DNA from: Pollutibacter sp044353505
GTDB lineage: Bacteria; Bacteroidota; Bacteroidia; Chitinophagales; Chitinophagaceae
Assembly (NCBI GenBank): GCA_044353505.1
Contig: JBILBU010000003.1
Coordinates: forward strand, 1 to 64,000
Direction of reading: 5' to 3'
DNA length: 64,000 nt
The notes under the pieces were generated by a model. That model made no database searches. It was not told the origin of the DNA and worked only from the letters and a program-made list of their open reading frames with translations. Made by a program: the position numbers and the translations under genes. Positions 16,153 through 26,147 of this stretch are shown here, piece after piece; position 1 is the first letter of the stretch, and each line of letters begins with the position of its first letter.

Positions 16153-16875
16153 ATGAAAACAATCTGCCTGGATCTTGGGAATACCCGCATGAAAGCGGCA
16201 GTGTTTGAAGATGGATTACTGATTGGCAGTCATGTACTGGAAAATGATGGATTATCAAACATAACCACCCTGCTCGATGAATACAAACCTGAGAGATCAA
16301 TCCTATCCTCTGTAATACATCACAACAAAGAAATAGAGGTCTTGCTTCTTGAAAAGACAAGATTCCATCTGCTAACCCACCAGACGAAACTAAATTTTAG
16401 CATCCCAGTAGGAAAACCTGAACAAATGGGTGCTGATAGGCTGGCCCTCGCTGCAGCAGCCGTTTACTTTTACCCAGGGAAGAACAACTTGGTTGTTGGG
16501 CTTGGAAGTTGCATCACATTTAATTTTATCAACAAATTCAATCAATTCTTAGGGGGAAGCATCTCCCCTGGAATGGAAATGAGATTCCGATCCCTCCATG
16601 AAGACACGGCTTTGCTTCCATTGGTAACTAAAGAATGGAACTTCCCTTTGGTGGGCTATGACACGAAAACAAATATCCTTAGCGGTGTTATTTTGGGCAT
16701 GGCCAAAGAAATAGAAGGAATAGTTCATGAATTTGGAAAAAAATACAGCAACTTTAACGTCGTTTTAACCGGGGGCGATTGCACCTATTTTGCACGACTA
16801 CTTAAAAATCAGATATTTGCAGACCCCGAATTACTTTACAAAGGATTGTATGCCATCAGTGAGACCAACAACTAA
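16153..16875 (+). CDS. coaX: Type III pantothenate kinase
   Basis: 240 residues of the ASKHA fold. The phosphate-binding start TICLDLGNTRMKAAVF, the GADRLA motif after PEQM, GLGSCITFNFI, and LGGSISPGMEMRFRSLHEDTA followed by LTGGD match CoaX. It phosphorylates pantothenate in CoA synthesis and is usually potassium-dependent. The ATG at 16153 gives the canonical N terminus. It is divergent from meaB across a 120-base gap, and its end overlaps the start of the outer-membrane protein gene by 26 bases. Confidence 0.93.
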   Translation: MKTICLDLGNTRMKAAVFEDGLLIGSHVLENDGLSNITTLLDEYKPERSILSSVIHHNKEIEVLLLEKTRFHLLTHQTKLNFSIPVGKPEQMGADRLALAAAAVYFYPGKNNLVVGLGSCITFNFINKFNQFLGGSISPGMEMRFRSLHEDTALLPLVTKEWNFPLVGYDTKTNILSGVILGMAKEIEGIVHEFGKKYSNFNVVLTGGDCTYFARLLKNQIFADPELLYKGLYAISETNN

Positions 16876-18151
16876 TTTTCTTTTAGCGACATTTTTACTT
16901 GGAATGATCACCTTGATCGGACCATCTACCCATGCACAGGAAAACTCCCCGTATTCGAGATATGGATTGGGAGACCTCATTCCTGCACAAAATATTCTGA
17001 ATAGAGGAATAGGGGGGTTGTCTTCCGCTTATGCAGATGTTCAATCGATCAATTTTAGTAACCCAGCTTCCTATTCAGAAATCAAGCTCACTACCCTTGA
17101 TATTGGCTTGGATTATAACTCAAGAACACTGATGTCAGGAACTCCACCCAGAAAGTTCCCGTCAGCATACCTAATCCCCTCTTATCTGCAAATTGGTGTT
17201 CCAATTTCCAAAAAGAGGCATATAGGAATGAATATTGGATTAAGGCCGATAACACGCATTAACTACGATATCACCCAACGCACAAGAAACGAAATTGACA
17301 GTGTACAGTACAACTATAAAGGGAGTGGTGGCACTTATCAGGCTTTCACCGGAATTGGTTTTGGAATCAAATCCTTAAGAGTTGGATTGAATGCTGGCTA
17401 TATGTTCGGCAATAAACAATATACCACAAGACTTGCGTTTGTCAATGATTCTATTGACTACAAAAAAACAAACTCATCAGATACAACCAGATTTGGTGGA
17501 CTTTTCTTTAACCTAGGACTTCAATATAGAATACGACTAAACAACAAAACGGTACTCAGACTTGGTTTAAACGGAAATATCAGAAACAGCATGAAAGCAA
17601 ATCGTGATACCAACCGTGAAACTTACATCAATGATATCAATGCTGGGGTTGTAACAGTAGACAGTGTGTTCACAAAACGCAATGAACAGGGCACCATCAT
17701 ATACCCCTCCTCCTGGAATATCGGATTCATGATTGCAAGAAGCGATTACCTCATCTTTGGAGGAGAACTTAACTTGGGAAATTGGAACGATTACAGATAT
17801 TATGGGGAGGCAGACAATATGAGAAAAAACTGGACGATGAGATTTGGTGCACAGCTTACGCCTAGCCAAACCTCAACCAATTACTGGAAAAGGGTAGCTT
17901 ACCGCGTAGGAACCTCATTTGGCCCAGACAATATAAAAATCACACGAACAATCCCACAGCAAATGTTCTCATTTGGTTTAGGATTGCCGGTGAGAAGGAA
18001 TCCATACAACAATCAATATACCATGGTCAATACCTCCTTCGAATTTGGCCTTAAAGGCAATAAATCAAACGACATTAGAGAAAATATCTTTCGTATTTCC
18101 CTTGGGCTTAACTTAAGTGACGTTTGGTTTAACAAACCAAAATACCAATAA
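16850..18151 (+). CDS. Outer-membrane beta-barrel protein of Bacteroidota
   Basis: 433 residues with a signal peptide (FLLATFLLGMITLIGPSTHAQ) and then ENSPYSRYGLGDL and GGLSSAYADVQSINFSNPASYSE, the N-terminal signature of a Bacteroidota barrel family distantly like FadL. Alternating hydrophobic strands run to the C terminus (GLQYRIRL, LRLGLNGNI, FRISLGLNL). Substrate unknown. Start: the ATG at 16850 puts the signal peptide at the N terminus and overlaps coaX by 26 bases. It is followed 16 bases later by lptC; the order coaX-barrel-lptC is a recurring arrangement in the phylum (recollection, not checked). Confidence 0.83.
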   Translation: MPSVRPTTNFLLATFLLGMITLIGPSTHAQENSPYSRYGLGDLIPAQNILNRGIGGLSSAYADVQSINFSNPASYSEIKLTTLDIGLDYNSRTLMSGTPPRKFPSAYLIPSYLQIGVPISKKRHIGMNIGLRPITRINYDITQRTRNEIDSVQYNYKGSGGTYQAFTGIGFGIKSLRVGLNAGYMFGNKQYTTRLAFVNDSIDYKKTNSSDTTRFGGLFFNLGLQYRIRLNNKTVLRLGLNGNIRNSMKANRDTNRETYINDINAGVVTVDSVFTKRNEQGTIIYPSSWNIGFMIARSDYLIFGGELNLGNWNDYRYYGEADNMRKNWTMRFGAQLTPSQTSTNYWKRVAYRVGTSFGPDNIKITRTIPQQMFSFGLGLPVRRNPYNNQYTMVNTSFEFGLKGNKSNDIRENIFRISLGLNLSDVWFNKPKYQ

Positions 18152-18167
18152 ACATCACCTCCCATTG

Positions 18168-18704
18168 ATGATCAGGAACATTACCATCCTTCTTGTATTG
18201 ACCTCCCTGATCAGCGCTTGTGAAAATAATGAACAAGAGGTCAAAGCCCTCTTCAAAAAAAAACTTGGGGTTGACGAAGCCATAAATATTGAAGGCTATA
18301 TGAGCCAGTCTGGAAAAATGAGGGCCAAACTCACTGCCCCACTCATGCTGAGATACCAGGATACAAGTTCAAGGGTAGAACTTCCTAATACACTTCATGT
18401 TGACTTCTTTGACTCAACCCTGACCGTAGAAAGTAAGCTAGATGCCATGTTCGCCCAATATTATGAAAACAGGAATCAGGTATTTCTAAGAGACAGCGTA
18501 AGAGTATACAATACAAAAGGTGATACACTTTTTTGCAAAGAACTCTACTGGAATCAGTCCATGAAAAAGTTTTACACTGAAAAAGCAGTTCGCATCCATA
18601 CCCGCGATATGATCATGTACGGCAACGGACTATCTGCACCAGAAGATTTCAAAACCTTTGAAATATATCAGGTTACAAATAGTGTAATAAGGGTCAAGCA
18701 ATAA
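18168..18704 (+). CDS. lptC: LPS export ABC transporter periplasmic protein LptC, lipoprotein form
   Basis: 178 residues. The signal ends in LTSLISAC, a good lipobox, so this LptC is probably lipid-anchored rather than held by a membrane helix as in Enterobacteria. The mature part matches the LptC/OstA-like fold: INIEGYMSQSGKMRAKLTAPL, then the VELPNTLHVDFFD strand, RVYNTKGDTLFCKELYWN and KAVRIHTRDMIMYGNGL. It bridges LPS from LptBFG to the periplasmic LptA. lptB is elsewhere in the window at 55.7 kb. Confidence 0.88.
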   Translation: MIRNITILLVLTSLISACENNEQEVKALFKKKLGVDEAINIEGYMSQSGKMRAKLTAPLMLRYQDTSSRVELPNTLHVDFFDSTLTVESKLDAMFAQYYENRNQVFLRDSVRVYNTKGDTLFCKELYWNQSMKKFYTEKAVRIHTRDMIMYGNGLSAPEDFKTFEIYQVTNSVIRVKQ

Positions 18705-18773
18705 CTGCAAACTGGAAAGAACAACAAGTATCCATTCTCAATTCCCCACACTAAACACTAGATCATATTTTTT

Positions 18774-19592
18774 CTAAAGAAATAAGTCGGTGTACAAATG
18801 AGCCCCCGGTACTACCGCATAACCTGACAGATCTGTTATTCCTTCAGATTGCAACACGTCTTCGTCAATAAAAAAGTTTCCGGTACAGTCCCCAGATGGC
18901 CTATTCAGTATGTAATATGCAGCATCAGCGATGATTTCAGGCTTTCTGCTCATGCGCATCAACATTTCACCACCAAGCAAGTTCTGAACAGCTGCAGTTG
19001 CGATGGTAGTCCTAGGCCAAAGTGTATTGGCAGCAATCCTGAACTGCTTCAACTCTTCAGATAAGCCCAAGGCAATCATACTCATGTTGTACTTGCTCAT
19101 CGTATAGGCAACATGACCGCCAAACCATTTCTTATCCATATTGATGGGAGGTGAAAGGTTGAGAATATGCGGATTGTTTGATTTTTTAAGGGGGGCAATA
19201 CAATGCTTTGACACTAGAAATGTGCCCCTTACATTGATATCGTGCATCAAGTCAAATCGCTTGGCATCCGTTTGTTCAGTAGTTGTCAATGAAATGGCTG
19301 ATGCATTATTTACGAGGATGTCGATGCCACCAAAAGCCTCAATACCTTTGGAAACAGCATTGATAATCTGATCCTCAAATCTGATATCACATTGTACAGC
19401 AAGGGCCCGCCCACCGGCTTCTTCAATTTCCTTTGCAACAGAAAATATTGTGCCACCAAGTTTAGGATTTTCCTCAACGGATTTTGCTGCAATTATTATA
19501 GCGGCACCTTCGCTGGCCAACTTCAAGGCTATTGCCTTACCAATGCCTCTACTTGCCCCGGTGATTAACGCGACTTTATTATTAAATACCAT
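18774..19592 (-). CDS. SDR oxidoreductase of the HSDL2 type
   Basis: 272 residues. Cofactor motif TGASRGIG (residues ~11-18), NNASA, and catalytic YTMSK. The stretch HILNLSPPINMDKKWFGGHVAY and DVLQSEGI closely match hydroxysteroid dehydrogenase-like 2 (HSDL2) proteins, whose substrate is uncertain but linked to fatty-acid or lipid metabolism. This bacterial form lacks the C-terminal SCP2 domain of the vertebrate protein. It converges on lptC, with 69 bases between them and no clear terminator. Confidence 0.87.
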   Translation of the reverse strand: MVFNNKVALITGASRGIGKAIALKLASEGAAIIIAAKSVEENPKLGGTIFSVAKEIEEAGGRALAVQCDIRFEDQIINAVSKGIEAFGGIDILVNNASAISLTTTEQTDAKRFDLMHDINVRGTFLVSKHCIAPLKKSNNPHILNLSPPINMDKKWFGGHVAYTMSKYNMSMIALGLSEELKQFRIAANTLWPRTTIATAAVQNLLGGEMLMRMSRKPEIIADAAYYILNRPSGDCTGNFFIDEDVLQSEGITDLSGYAVVPGAHLYTDLFL

Positions 19593-19793
19593 ACCCTAAG
19601 TTAAACAAAATACAGTTCTGGCGGTATCTCAAAGGCTTGAAAATAAAGAGAGAAAGTTCTGCAGCGCCATGGGGCATAATACACCGCCCTTCCAAGAGTA
19701 AAAACAACTGAAATAGTGTAATAATCTAAGGATAACCAATTAAATTGTGGATCAAACAATTTATACTTTAAGTCAGTAATTATCAATTAACCC

Positions 19794-21953
19794 ATGTACA
19801 TGCCAAGATACATATGGCTCACCAGCTTAACTTTTATAGCACTGCAAACTTCAGTTGCCCAGAAAAAACAACTTACGGAAAAACAAATGTTGGGTGGCGA
19901 AAAAACAACAATAACAACACCGCTTCCTCAGGTTATTGGATGGACAGATGATACACATTTTCTAATCGAAAAAAAATATCATCCGGATTCCGCAGCCAAT
20001 GTATTCTTAGTTGATTGTAAAACTGGAAAGCAATCCATTTCAAACAGAGAGATTCTTCAGAAGGAGAAACATGCTTCCATTTCAGTAACCACCCGCAAGG
20101 GTGATGTCTTCGTCACAAACGCTGACGAAAAATCAATACAGCTGACTAAAACGATTGAAATTGAAATAAATCCTACCCTATCACCCGATAACAACTGGGT
20201 AGCATTTACAAGAAATAATAATTTATTTACCATCAATATTAATACCAGCAAAGAATATCAGATTACGCATGATGGAACTGATCTTATTCTTAATGGTTAC
20301 GCCAGCTGGGTGTATTATGAAGAAATTCTTGGTCGCGCTTCCAAATACAAATCATTTTGGTGGAGCCCAGACAGCAAACATATAAGCTTCATGCGCATGA
20401 ATGACACCAACGTTCCACTCTTCCCCATTTATGGTGAAAGCGGACTGCATGGTTACTCAGAAAATACACGCTATCCAAAAGCGGGAGACCCAAATCCATC
20501 TGTCCGTATTGCCATTGCACCAAACACTGGAGGCCACACCACTTGGGCTGATTTTAATGAAAATGATGACCAATATTTCGGACAGCCGTATTGGACACCA
20601 GATGGTAAAAGTCTTTGGGTTCAATGGATGAATAGAGGACAGGATTCGCTGCTTGTTTACGCTATTGATCCAACTGATGGGAAAAAGAAACTTATGTATA
20701 GCGAACATCAGCATACCTGGATTAGCCTAGATGACGAAGGACAACGCATCCGCTTTCTGCATGGGAACAAGGGTTTTATCCTTAAGAGTGATCAAGATGG
20801 ATGGGAGCAGTTGTATTGGTACAACCCTGATGGTATGCTAAAAAATCGCATCACTTCCGGGGCAAATTGGGCCACAGAAATTCAATACATCGACACCTTC
20901 GCAAACATCATCTACTACACATCCAAAGAACACAATTCAACGCAAATAGATCTTTACCGTGTTGGTCTTGATGGAAGAAATCAAGTTCGTCTGACTTTTG
21001 GTGAGTATACACATTCCATAGACCTGTCTCCAAAAGGAAGTTATTTTATAACCCGCTACTCCAATGCTCAAACTCCTGAACAACTCACACTCGTCAATAA
21101 TAATGGTAAAATCATTTCAACACTGGGCGATAGCCAAGGTCCGGACTTCAACAAATATACCCTAGCAAAAACAGAGCTGATTCGGATCCCTTCAGAAGAT
21201 GGTCTATTCCAACTTCCAATCCGAATCACCTGGCCAATCAATTTCGATAGCAGCAAGCAATACCCTGTAATGATTAATATCTATGGAGGCCCGAATGCAG
21301 GCACCGTTCGTGAAGGATGGCAGTTCAATGGACTAACCCAATGGTGGTCAAATGAAGGCTTGATCCAAGTAACGATGGACCATCGAGCAAGTGGACACTT
21401 TGGAAAAAACGGAATAAACTACATGCACAGAAATCTTGGGAATTGGGAACTTCTAGATTGGATTACCATCGTCAAATGGCTTCGTAAAAACGGGGCAGAC
21501 TCAACGCGGATTGGAATCATGGGATTCAGCTATGGCGGATACATGACCTGCATGGCACTTACAGCTGGGGCTGGATATTTCACCCATGGTCTGGCAGGAG
21601 GAAGTGTGACGGATTGGGCGCTGTATGATACGCACTATGCAGAACGATTCATGGAGACCCCAAAAGAAAATCCGGATGGATATTATAAGACATCAATCAT
21701 GAGCTATGTAGACAAATACAAGGGGTTGCTTAGAATCTATCATGGAACAATGGACGACAATGTACACCTACAAAATAGCCTTCAACTGGTCAGGAAACTC
21801 CAAGACGCAAAAAAACACTTTGAATTCATGGTATATCCCGGAGGAAGACATGGATGGGGAGGAAACCAACAGGCCCATTCAACCAACGAAAATAACATGT
21901 TCATTTATAAGAATTTATTGCGTAGGGAGATCCCAAAAACAATGCTAAAATGA
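19794..21953 (+). CDS. Secreted S9B prolyl peptidase, DPP IV type
   Basis: 719 residues: signal peptide (about 22 residues, ending SVAQ), an eight-bladed propeller region (~30-460) with the EE-containing segment YASWVYYEEILGR that in DPP IV binds the substrate N terminus, then an alpha/beta hydrolase. Catalytic triad by motif: S579 (GFSYGGYM), D654 (HGTMDDNVH) and H686 (GGRHG). It should remove X-Pro or X-Ala dipeptides from peptide N termini in the periplasm. The ATGs at 19794 and 19800 are both possible starts. Stand-alone gene. Confidence 0.93.
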   Translation: MYMPRYIWLTSLTFIALQTSVAQKKQLTEKQMLGGEKTTITTPLPQVIGWTDDTHFLIEKKYHPDSAANVFLVDCKTGKQSISNREILQKEKHASISVTTRKGDVFVTNADEKSIQLTKTIEIEINPTLSPDNNWVAFTRNNNLFTININTSKEYQITHDGTDLILNGYASWVYYEEILGRASKYKSFWWSPDSKHISFMRMNDTNVPLFPIYGESGLHGYSENTRYPKAGDPNPSVRIAIAPNTGGHTTWADFNENDDQYFGQPYWTPDGKSLWVQWMNRGQDSLLVYAIDPTDGKKKLMYSEHQHTWISLDDEGQRIRFLHGNKGFILKSDQDGWEQLYWYNPDGMLKNRITSGANWATEIQYIDTFANIIYYTSKEHNSTQIDLYRVGLDGRNQVRLTFGEYTHSIDLSPKGSYFITRYSNAQTPEQLTLVNNNGKIISTLGDSQGPDFNKYTLAKTELIRIPSEDGLFQLPIRITWPINFDSSKQYPVMINIYGGPNAGTVREGWQFNGLTQWWSNEGLIQVTMDHRASGHFGKNGINYMHRNLGNWELLDWITIVKWLRKNGADSTRIGIMGFSYGGYMTCMALTAGAGYFTHGLAGGSVTDWALYDTHYAERFMETPKENPDGYYKTSIMSYVDKYKGLLRIYHGTMDDNVHLQNSLQLVRKLQDAKKHFEFMVYPGGRHGWGGNQQAHSTNENNMFIYKNLLRREIPKTMLK

Positions 21954-22082
21954 CAATTTCGAGATTGAAGAAATGAGGTTTTTGTAATTATTTCTTGAGT
22001 TTTTTTAGAATAATTATTCCCAACGATCTATTACACCATATCAGGTTTTTACCTAACTTAACGCAAACGAAATTTTCCTTTT

Positions 22083-23891
22083 ATGAGCATCAGCCCAACA
22101 AGATTATTTGATTGCATTGACTGGCAAATGGAAAAGTTTTCCAAAGAGGATATGTTTGCCGCAAAGGAAAATGGAATCTGGAGAAAATACAGCACAAAAG
22201 AAATCAAGCAGTTGGTAGACAGTTTGAGCATGGGACTTATCCATGCTGGCATAGGATATCAAGATGGCACCATTGAGGGGAGGGATAAAATTGCAATTCT
22301 CAGCAACAACAGACCCGAATGGATGATTGTGGATCTGGCCGTGCAGCAAACAGGAGCAGTCCTCACTCCAATCTATCCAACCATCAATGTAAATGAACTT
22401 GAATTCATCTTAAATGATGCTTCAGTAAAATTGGTATTTGTTAGTGATCAAGAGCTCTTTGAAAAAGTACAGTCGATTCGAGATAAGACCCCAACTGTTC
22501 AAGCAGTTTATTCATTTAATCCCATTCAAGGGGCCCTAAACTGGAAAGAATTATTACACAGTGGAAATGCAGAAGATCTTGCGAAACTAAAAGCATCAAA
22601 AGACAATATAAAAAGTGATGAGCTTGCTACCATCCTCTACACTTCAGGAACAACAGGATTTCCCAAGGGTGTAATGCTTAGTCACCATAACATTCTAGAC
22701 AATATTAAAAATGTAGAAGAAACTCTTGAACCAATTTGTGGCTCCAATGATAGATCACTCAGCTTCCTGCCACTCAACCATATTTTTGAGCGGGTTGTTA
22801 CCTATATCTACATGTATAGGGGAGTGTCCATTTACTATGCAGAAAGTATCGAATCCGTAGGCGAGAACCTTCGAGAAGTTAAGCCAACGCTATTTTCTAC
22901 TGTACCCCGACTGCTTGAAAAAGTATATGAGCGCATTATAAACAAGGGAAGAGAACTTACCGGAATCAAAAAGTCATTGTTTTTTTGGGCAGTTGCGGTT
23001 GGCAATAGGTATGAAGTAGGAAAAGATTTAGGACTATGGTACAATATCCAACTTGCTGTTGCCAATAAACTCATCTTTTCAAAATGGAGAGAGGCATTGG
23101 GTGGAAATGTAAGGGCAATAGTAACAGGTGCAGCAGCTTGTCAAGTTAGGCTACTGAGAATATTCACTGCAGCAAAACTGGTTATCATGGAAGGTTATGG
23201 GCTGACTGAAACCTCGCCAGTGATCAGCGTGAATCGTTTTGAGGCTTCTGGCAGGAAATTCGGAACCGTTGGAAACGTAATTAAAAATGTTGAAGTGAAG
23301 CTTGCAGAGGATGGAGAGATTTGTTGTCGGGGCTCAAATGTAATGTTGGGGTATTATAAACGACCCGACCTTACTGCAGAGTGTATTGACAAAGATGGAT
23401 GGTTTCATACAGGTGATATTGGCGTCTGGGTTGATGAACGTTTTCTAAAAATAACTGACAGAAAGAAAGAAATTTTCAAGACCAGCGGAGGAAAATATGT
23501 TGCTCCCCAACCTATAGAAAATAAGATGAAAGAATCACCATTTATTGAGCAGATGATGGTGGTTGGTGCAGAAAGGAAATTCACTGGAGCACTCATCGTA
23601 CCGGCAATTGAAAATCTAAAATCTTGGTGCGCAAAAAATGGAGTTCCCGCTGAGAGTACCCAGCAAATGCTACAGCATCCAAAGGTTCTTGAATATTACA
23701 AATCCATTGTTGAAAGATTCAATACACAGTTTAACCCAGTTGAGCAGGTAAAGAAATTTGAATTATTGAATAGTGAGTGGACCATCACCGGTGGGGAACT
23801 CACTCCCACATTAAAGCTCAAGCGAAAAGTAATCATGGATAAATATGCAGATGCCGTTGAGCGGATTTATGCAGAAGAAGATCAAAAATAG
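22083..23891 (+). CDS. Long-chain fatty-acid-CoA ligase (AMP-forming)
   Basis: 602 residues of the ANL superfamily. P-loop TILYTSGTTGFPKGVMLSH, GYGLTETSPV, WFHTGDIG, LKITDRKKEIFKTSGGKYVAP (hinge and catalytic Lys region) match FadD15/long-chain acyl-CoA synthetases. It activates fatty acids to acyl-CoA via acyl-AMP. About 130 bases separate it from the peptidase gene upstream. Its 3' end overlaps the converging TPR gene by 10 bases. Confidence 0.93.
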   Translation: MSISPTRLFDCIDWQMEKFSKEDMFAAKENGIWRKYSTKEIKQLVDSLSMGLIHAGIGYQDGTIEGRDKIAILSNNRPEWMIVDLAVQQTGAVLTPIYPTINVNELEFILNDASVKLVFVSDQELFEKVQSIRDKTPTVQAVYSFNPIQGALNWKELLHSGNAEDLAKLKASKDNIKSDELATILYTSGTTGFPKGVMLSHHNILDNIKNVEETLEPICGSNDRSLSFLPLNHIFERVVTYIYMYRGVSIYYAESIESVGENLREVKPTLFSTVPRLLEKVYERIINKGRELTGIKKSLFFWAVAVGNRYEVGKDLGLWYNIQLAVANKLIFSKWREALGGNVRAIVTGAAACQVRLLRIFTAAKLVIMEGYGLTETSPVISVNRFEASGRKFGTVGNVIKNVEVKLAEDGEICCRGSNVMLGYYKRPDLTAECIDKDGWFHTGDIGVWVDERFLKITDRKKEIFKTSGGKYVAPQPIENKMKESPFIEQMMVVGAERKFTGALIVPAIENLKSWCAKNGVPAESTQQMLQHPKVLEYYKSIVERFNTQFNPVEQVKKFELLNSEWTITGGELTPTLKLKRKVIMDKYADAVERIYAEEDQK

Positions 23892-24886
23892 TGCTGCCCA
23901 GTAGGCATACGAAAAATTTTATTCTGCTGATATTGTGAAAATCTGGAATACTCTTCTTGATGGGTTCTTGTCCAATATTGGTATGTTGCCACATCGGTTA
24001 CAGTACCAAATAACCACTGATTATACGCTTCAAATAGTCCTTCACGTAAAAGATATTGCATGTTTGTAAATAGCTGAAGAGGATAGTTCCCCTCAACAAC
24101 GCTAAACCAGTCAAGCACAAATCTTGATCTGATGATCAGAAGTGTTTCAGGAGTAATCCCCCTCAGCGCCAATAGCGCTTGCTTTTGCAGCACCTCATTG
24201 AACTTTACTTCAAAGGGAGTCGTCGGTTTTACAAAATATTGCTTTGAAGCATCTGCCATAAAAGCTTTCTTGTAAGACTCCAACAACAGTATCTTGACTT
24301 CTGGCGTACGTACAGAGTAGCTTTCGAGGTTAACAAAAATCTCACCATACACAATACTTCTTGCCATGTCAAGTGCGGCAAAATAAAACTTTGCAGCATG
24401 ATAATAATTACCTGAATAGGATGGATCAGTGATGATGCCAGTCTCCCAAGAAATAATAGCCTCAGCTGGTCTTTTAAGTCCCCACAACAATTCCCCATAC
24501 TCACTATACAATGGACCGCTGGCGCTAAATTGTTTTAGTCCCCTTTTATATACTTTTTCTGCCTGCTTGAATTCCTGAGCATCTATATAGATTGTTCCTG
24601 CAATCTGAAAGACCTCTACATCAGCATTCGGAAGATCAATTAATGGAGCAATTATTTCTGATGCGCGACCTACCTTGCCGGACAAGTAATAGGTATATGC
24701 CATATCCTTAAGTAGGGTTAGATTTGATGGTTCCTTCTCAAGTGCCTTACTCAACACCATTAATGTATTGCTGTAATCACCTTGTCGCTGAAATGCAATA
24801 GCAGTTTCCCTGAGTTGCGTGACTGACTGCTGAGCAACAGCAGGTAGCATAATAAAAAACAATAAAGTGGTCAATACATTTCGCAT
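23882..24886 (-). CDS. Secreted tetratricopeptide-repeat protein of unknown role
   Basis: 334 residues with a signal peptide (LTTLLFFIMLPAVAQQ). Several TPR-like helical pairs follow, for example ETAIAFQRQGDYSNTLMVLSKALEKEPSN, AGTIYIDAQEFKQAEKVYKRGLKQF and YGELLWGLKRPAEAIISWETGI. The C-terminal third (from ~210) is less repetitive and ends in an aromatic-rich tail. Periplasmic scaffold or peptidoglycan-linked role is possible, but I do not recognise a family. It is the last gene of the serC-DUF1015-TPR run, 22 bases after DUF1015. Confidence 0.8.
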   Translation of the reverse strand: MRNVLTTLLFFIMLPAVAQQSVTQLRETAIAFQRQGDYSNTLMVLSKALEKEPSNLTLLKDMAYTYYLSGKVGRASEIIAPLIDLPNADVEVFQIAGTIYIDAQEFKQAEKVYKRGLKQFSASGPLYSEYGELLWGLKRPAEAIISWETGIITDPSYSGNYYHAAKFYFAALDMARSIVYGEIFVNLESYSVRTPEVKILLLESYKKAFMADASKQYFVKPTTPFEVKFNEVLQKQALLALRGITPETLLIIRSRFVLDWFSVVEGNYPLQLFTNMQYLLREGLFEAYNQWLFGTVTDVATYQYWTRTHQEEYSRFSQYQQNKIFRMPTGQHYF

Positions 24887-24908
24887 AAAGCAACAGAATT
24901 AAGTTGAA

Positions 24909-26129
24909 CTAGATAAGGTGTGTAAGTAACCCATCGCGAAGTTTTGGCTCAAACCAAGTGCTCTTCGGTGGCATAACATTACCACTATCCGCTATGTTAA
25001 ATAACTGCTCGATACTGACAGGATAAAAGCTGAAAGCCAATTTCATCTCCCCACTGTCCACTCTTTTCTCAAGCTCCTTGAGTCCGCGTATCCCTCCAAC
25101 AAAATCAATTCGCTTATCAGTTCGCTGATCTTTAATATCCAATATCTTTTCCAGCACATTACTAGAGAATATTGATATATCAAGAATACCAATGGGATCA
25201 TCTGTGTATGTTCCCTCTACCGCTGTAAGATGATACCATTGGTGATTGAGGTACATCCCAAAATCATGCAACGAAGATGGATCTACAGGAAGATCGGAGG
25301 TCGAAATCATGAAGTCGTCCTGCAGTGCGCTGATGAATTCATCTTCCTCCAAGCCATTCAAATCCTTGACAACCCGATTATAAGGCATGATCTTCAGTTC
25401 TGCTGCCGGAAATAAGGTTGTTAGAAATTTATCAGCTTCAGGTCCGGCACCTGGCGTATCCCGAACTTTAGCAGCGCTGGCAGCACGATGATGCCCATCA
25501 GCAATATAGGTACAGGGTACCTCTTCCTTGAAAATGTCACTAATGAGATCAACAGTATCGTGTTGATTGATTACCCAGATCCTATGGGCAATTCCATCTT
25601 CAGCATTGAAGTTATATATCGCCTGATGTGAGGATTTCCAATTCTTAATCACCTGATCCAATGAACTCACATTGCGGTAAGCAAGAAAAACATTGCCGGT
25701 CTGGGCACCACTGATCCTGATGTGGTTAATCCTGTCTTGCTCTTTTTCCGGGCGAGTAAATTCATGTTTTTTTATGATGCCGGCTTCATAATCATCAACA
25801 GAAGAGCAGCATACCAGACCAGTTTGACTCCGGCCATCCATAATTAACTCATAGATATAGTAACAGGGTTGATCCTCCTCAAACAAAATACCTTTACTCA
25901 GCATTGCAACCAAATTCTCGTTAGCCTTGGCATACACAGCTTGATCATAAATGCTCAAATCAGCCGGCATATCAATCTCCGACTTCGTTACATGAAGAAA
26001 GGAATTTGGAGCAGACTTCGCAGATGCTCTAGCCTCTTCACTAGAAAGTACATCATAAGGAGGAGAGGCAACCTCAGCTGCAAATTCGGGCTTGGGCCTC
26101 ACTGCCTTAAACGGAAATATAATTGCCAT
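24909..26129 (-). CDS. DUF1015 family protein
   Basis: 406 residues, full length. Family marks: MAIIFPFKAVRP at the N terminus, VASPPYDVLSSEEA, KKHEFTRPEKEQDR, YIADGHHRAASAA and the C-terminal GNVMPPKSTWFEPKLRDGL. The ADGHHR motif looks like an active or metal site, but the reaction is unknown to me; some relatives are annotated as SerA-associated or HpcH-like. It follows serC by 18 bases. In many Bacteroidota this family sits with serC and serA; here serA is not present between or beside them. Confidence 0.88.
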   Translation of the reverse strand: MAIIFPFKAVRPKPEFAAEVASPPYDVLSSEEARASAKSAPNSFLHVTKSEIDMPADLSIYDQAVYAKANENLVAMLSKGILFEEDQPCYYIYELIMDGRSQTGLVCCSSVDDYEAGIIKKHEFTRPEKEQDRINHIRISGAQTGNVFLAYRNVSSLDQVIKNWKSSHQAIYNFNAEDGIAHRIWVINQHDTVDLISDIFKEEVPCTYIADGHHRAASAAKVRDTPGAGPEADKFLTTLFPAAELKIMPYNRVVKDLNGLEEDEFISALQDDFMISTSDLPVDPSSLHDFGMYLNHQWYHLTAVEGTYTDDPIGILDISIFSSNVLEKILDIKDQRTDKRIDFVGGIRGLKELEKRVDSGEMKLAFSFYPVSIEQLFNIADSGNVMPPKSTWFEPKLRDGLLTHLI

Positions 26130-26147
26130 TGTATTATTCTTTATTTT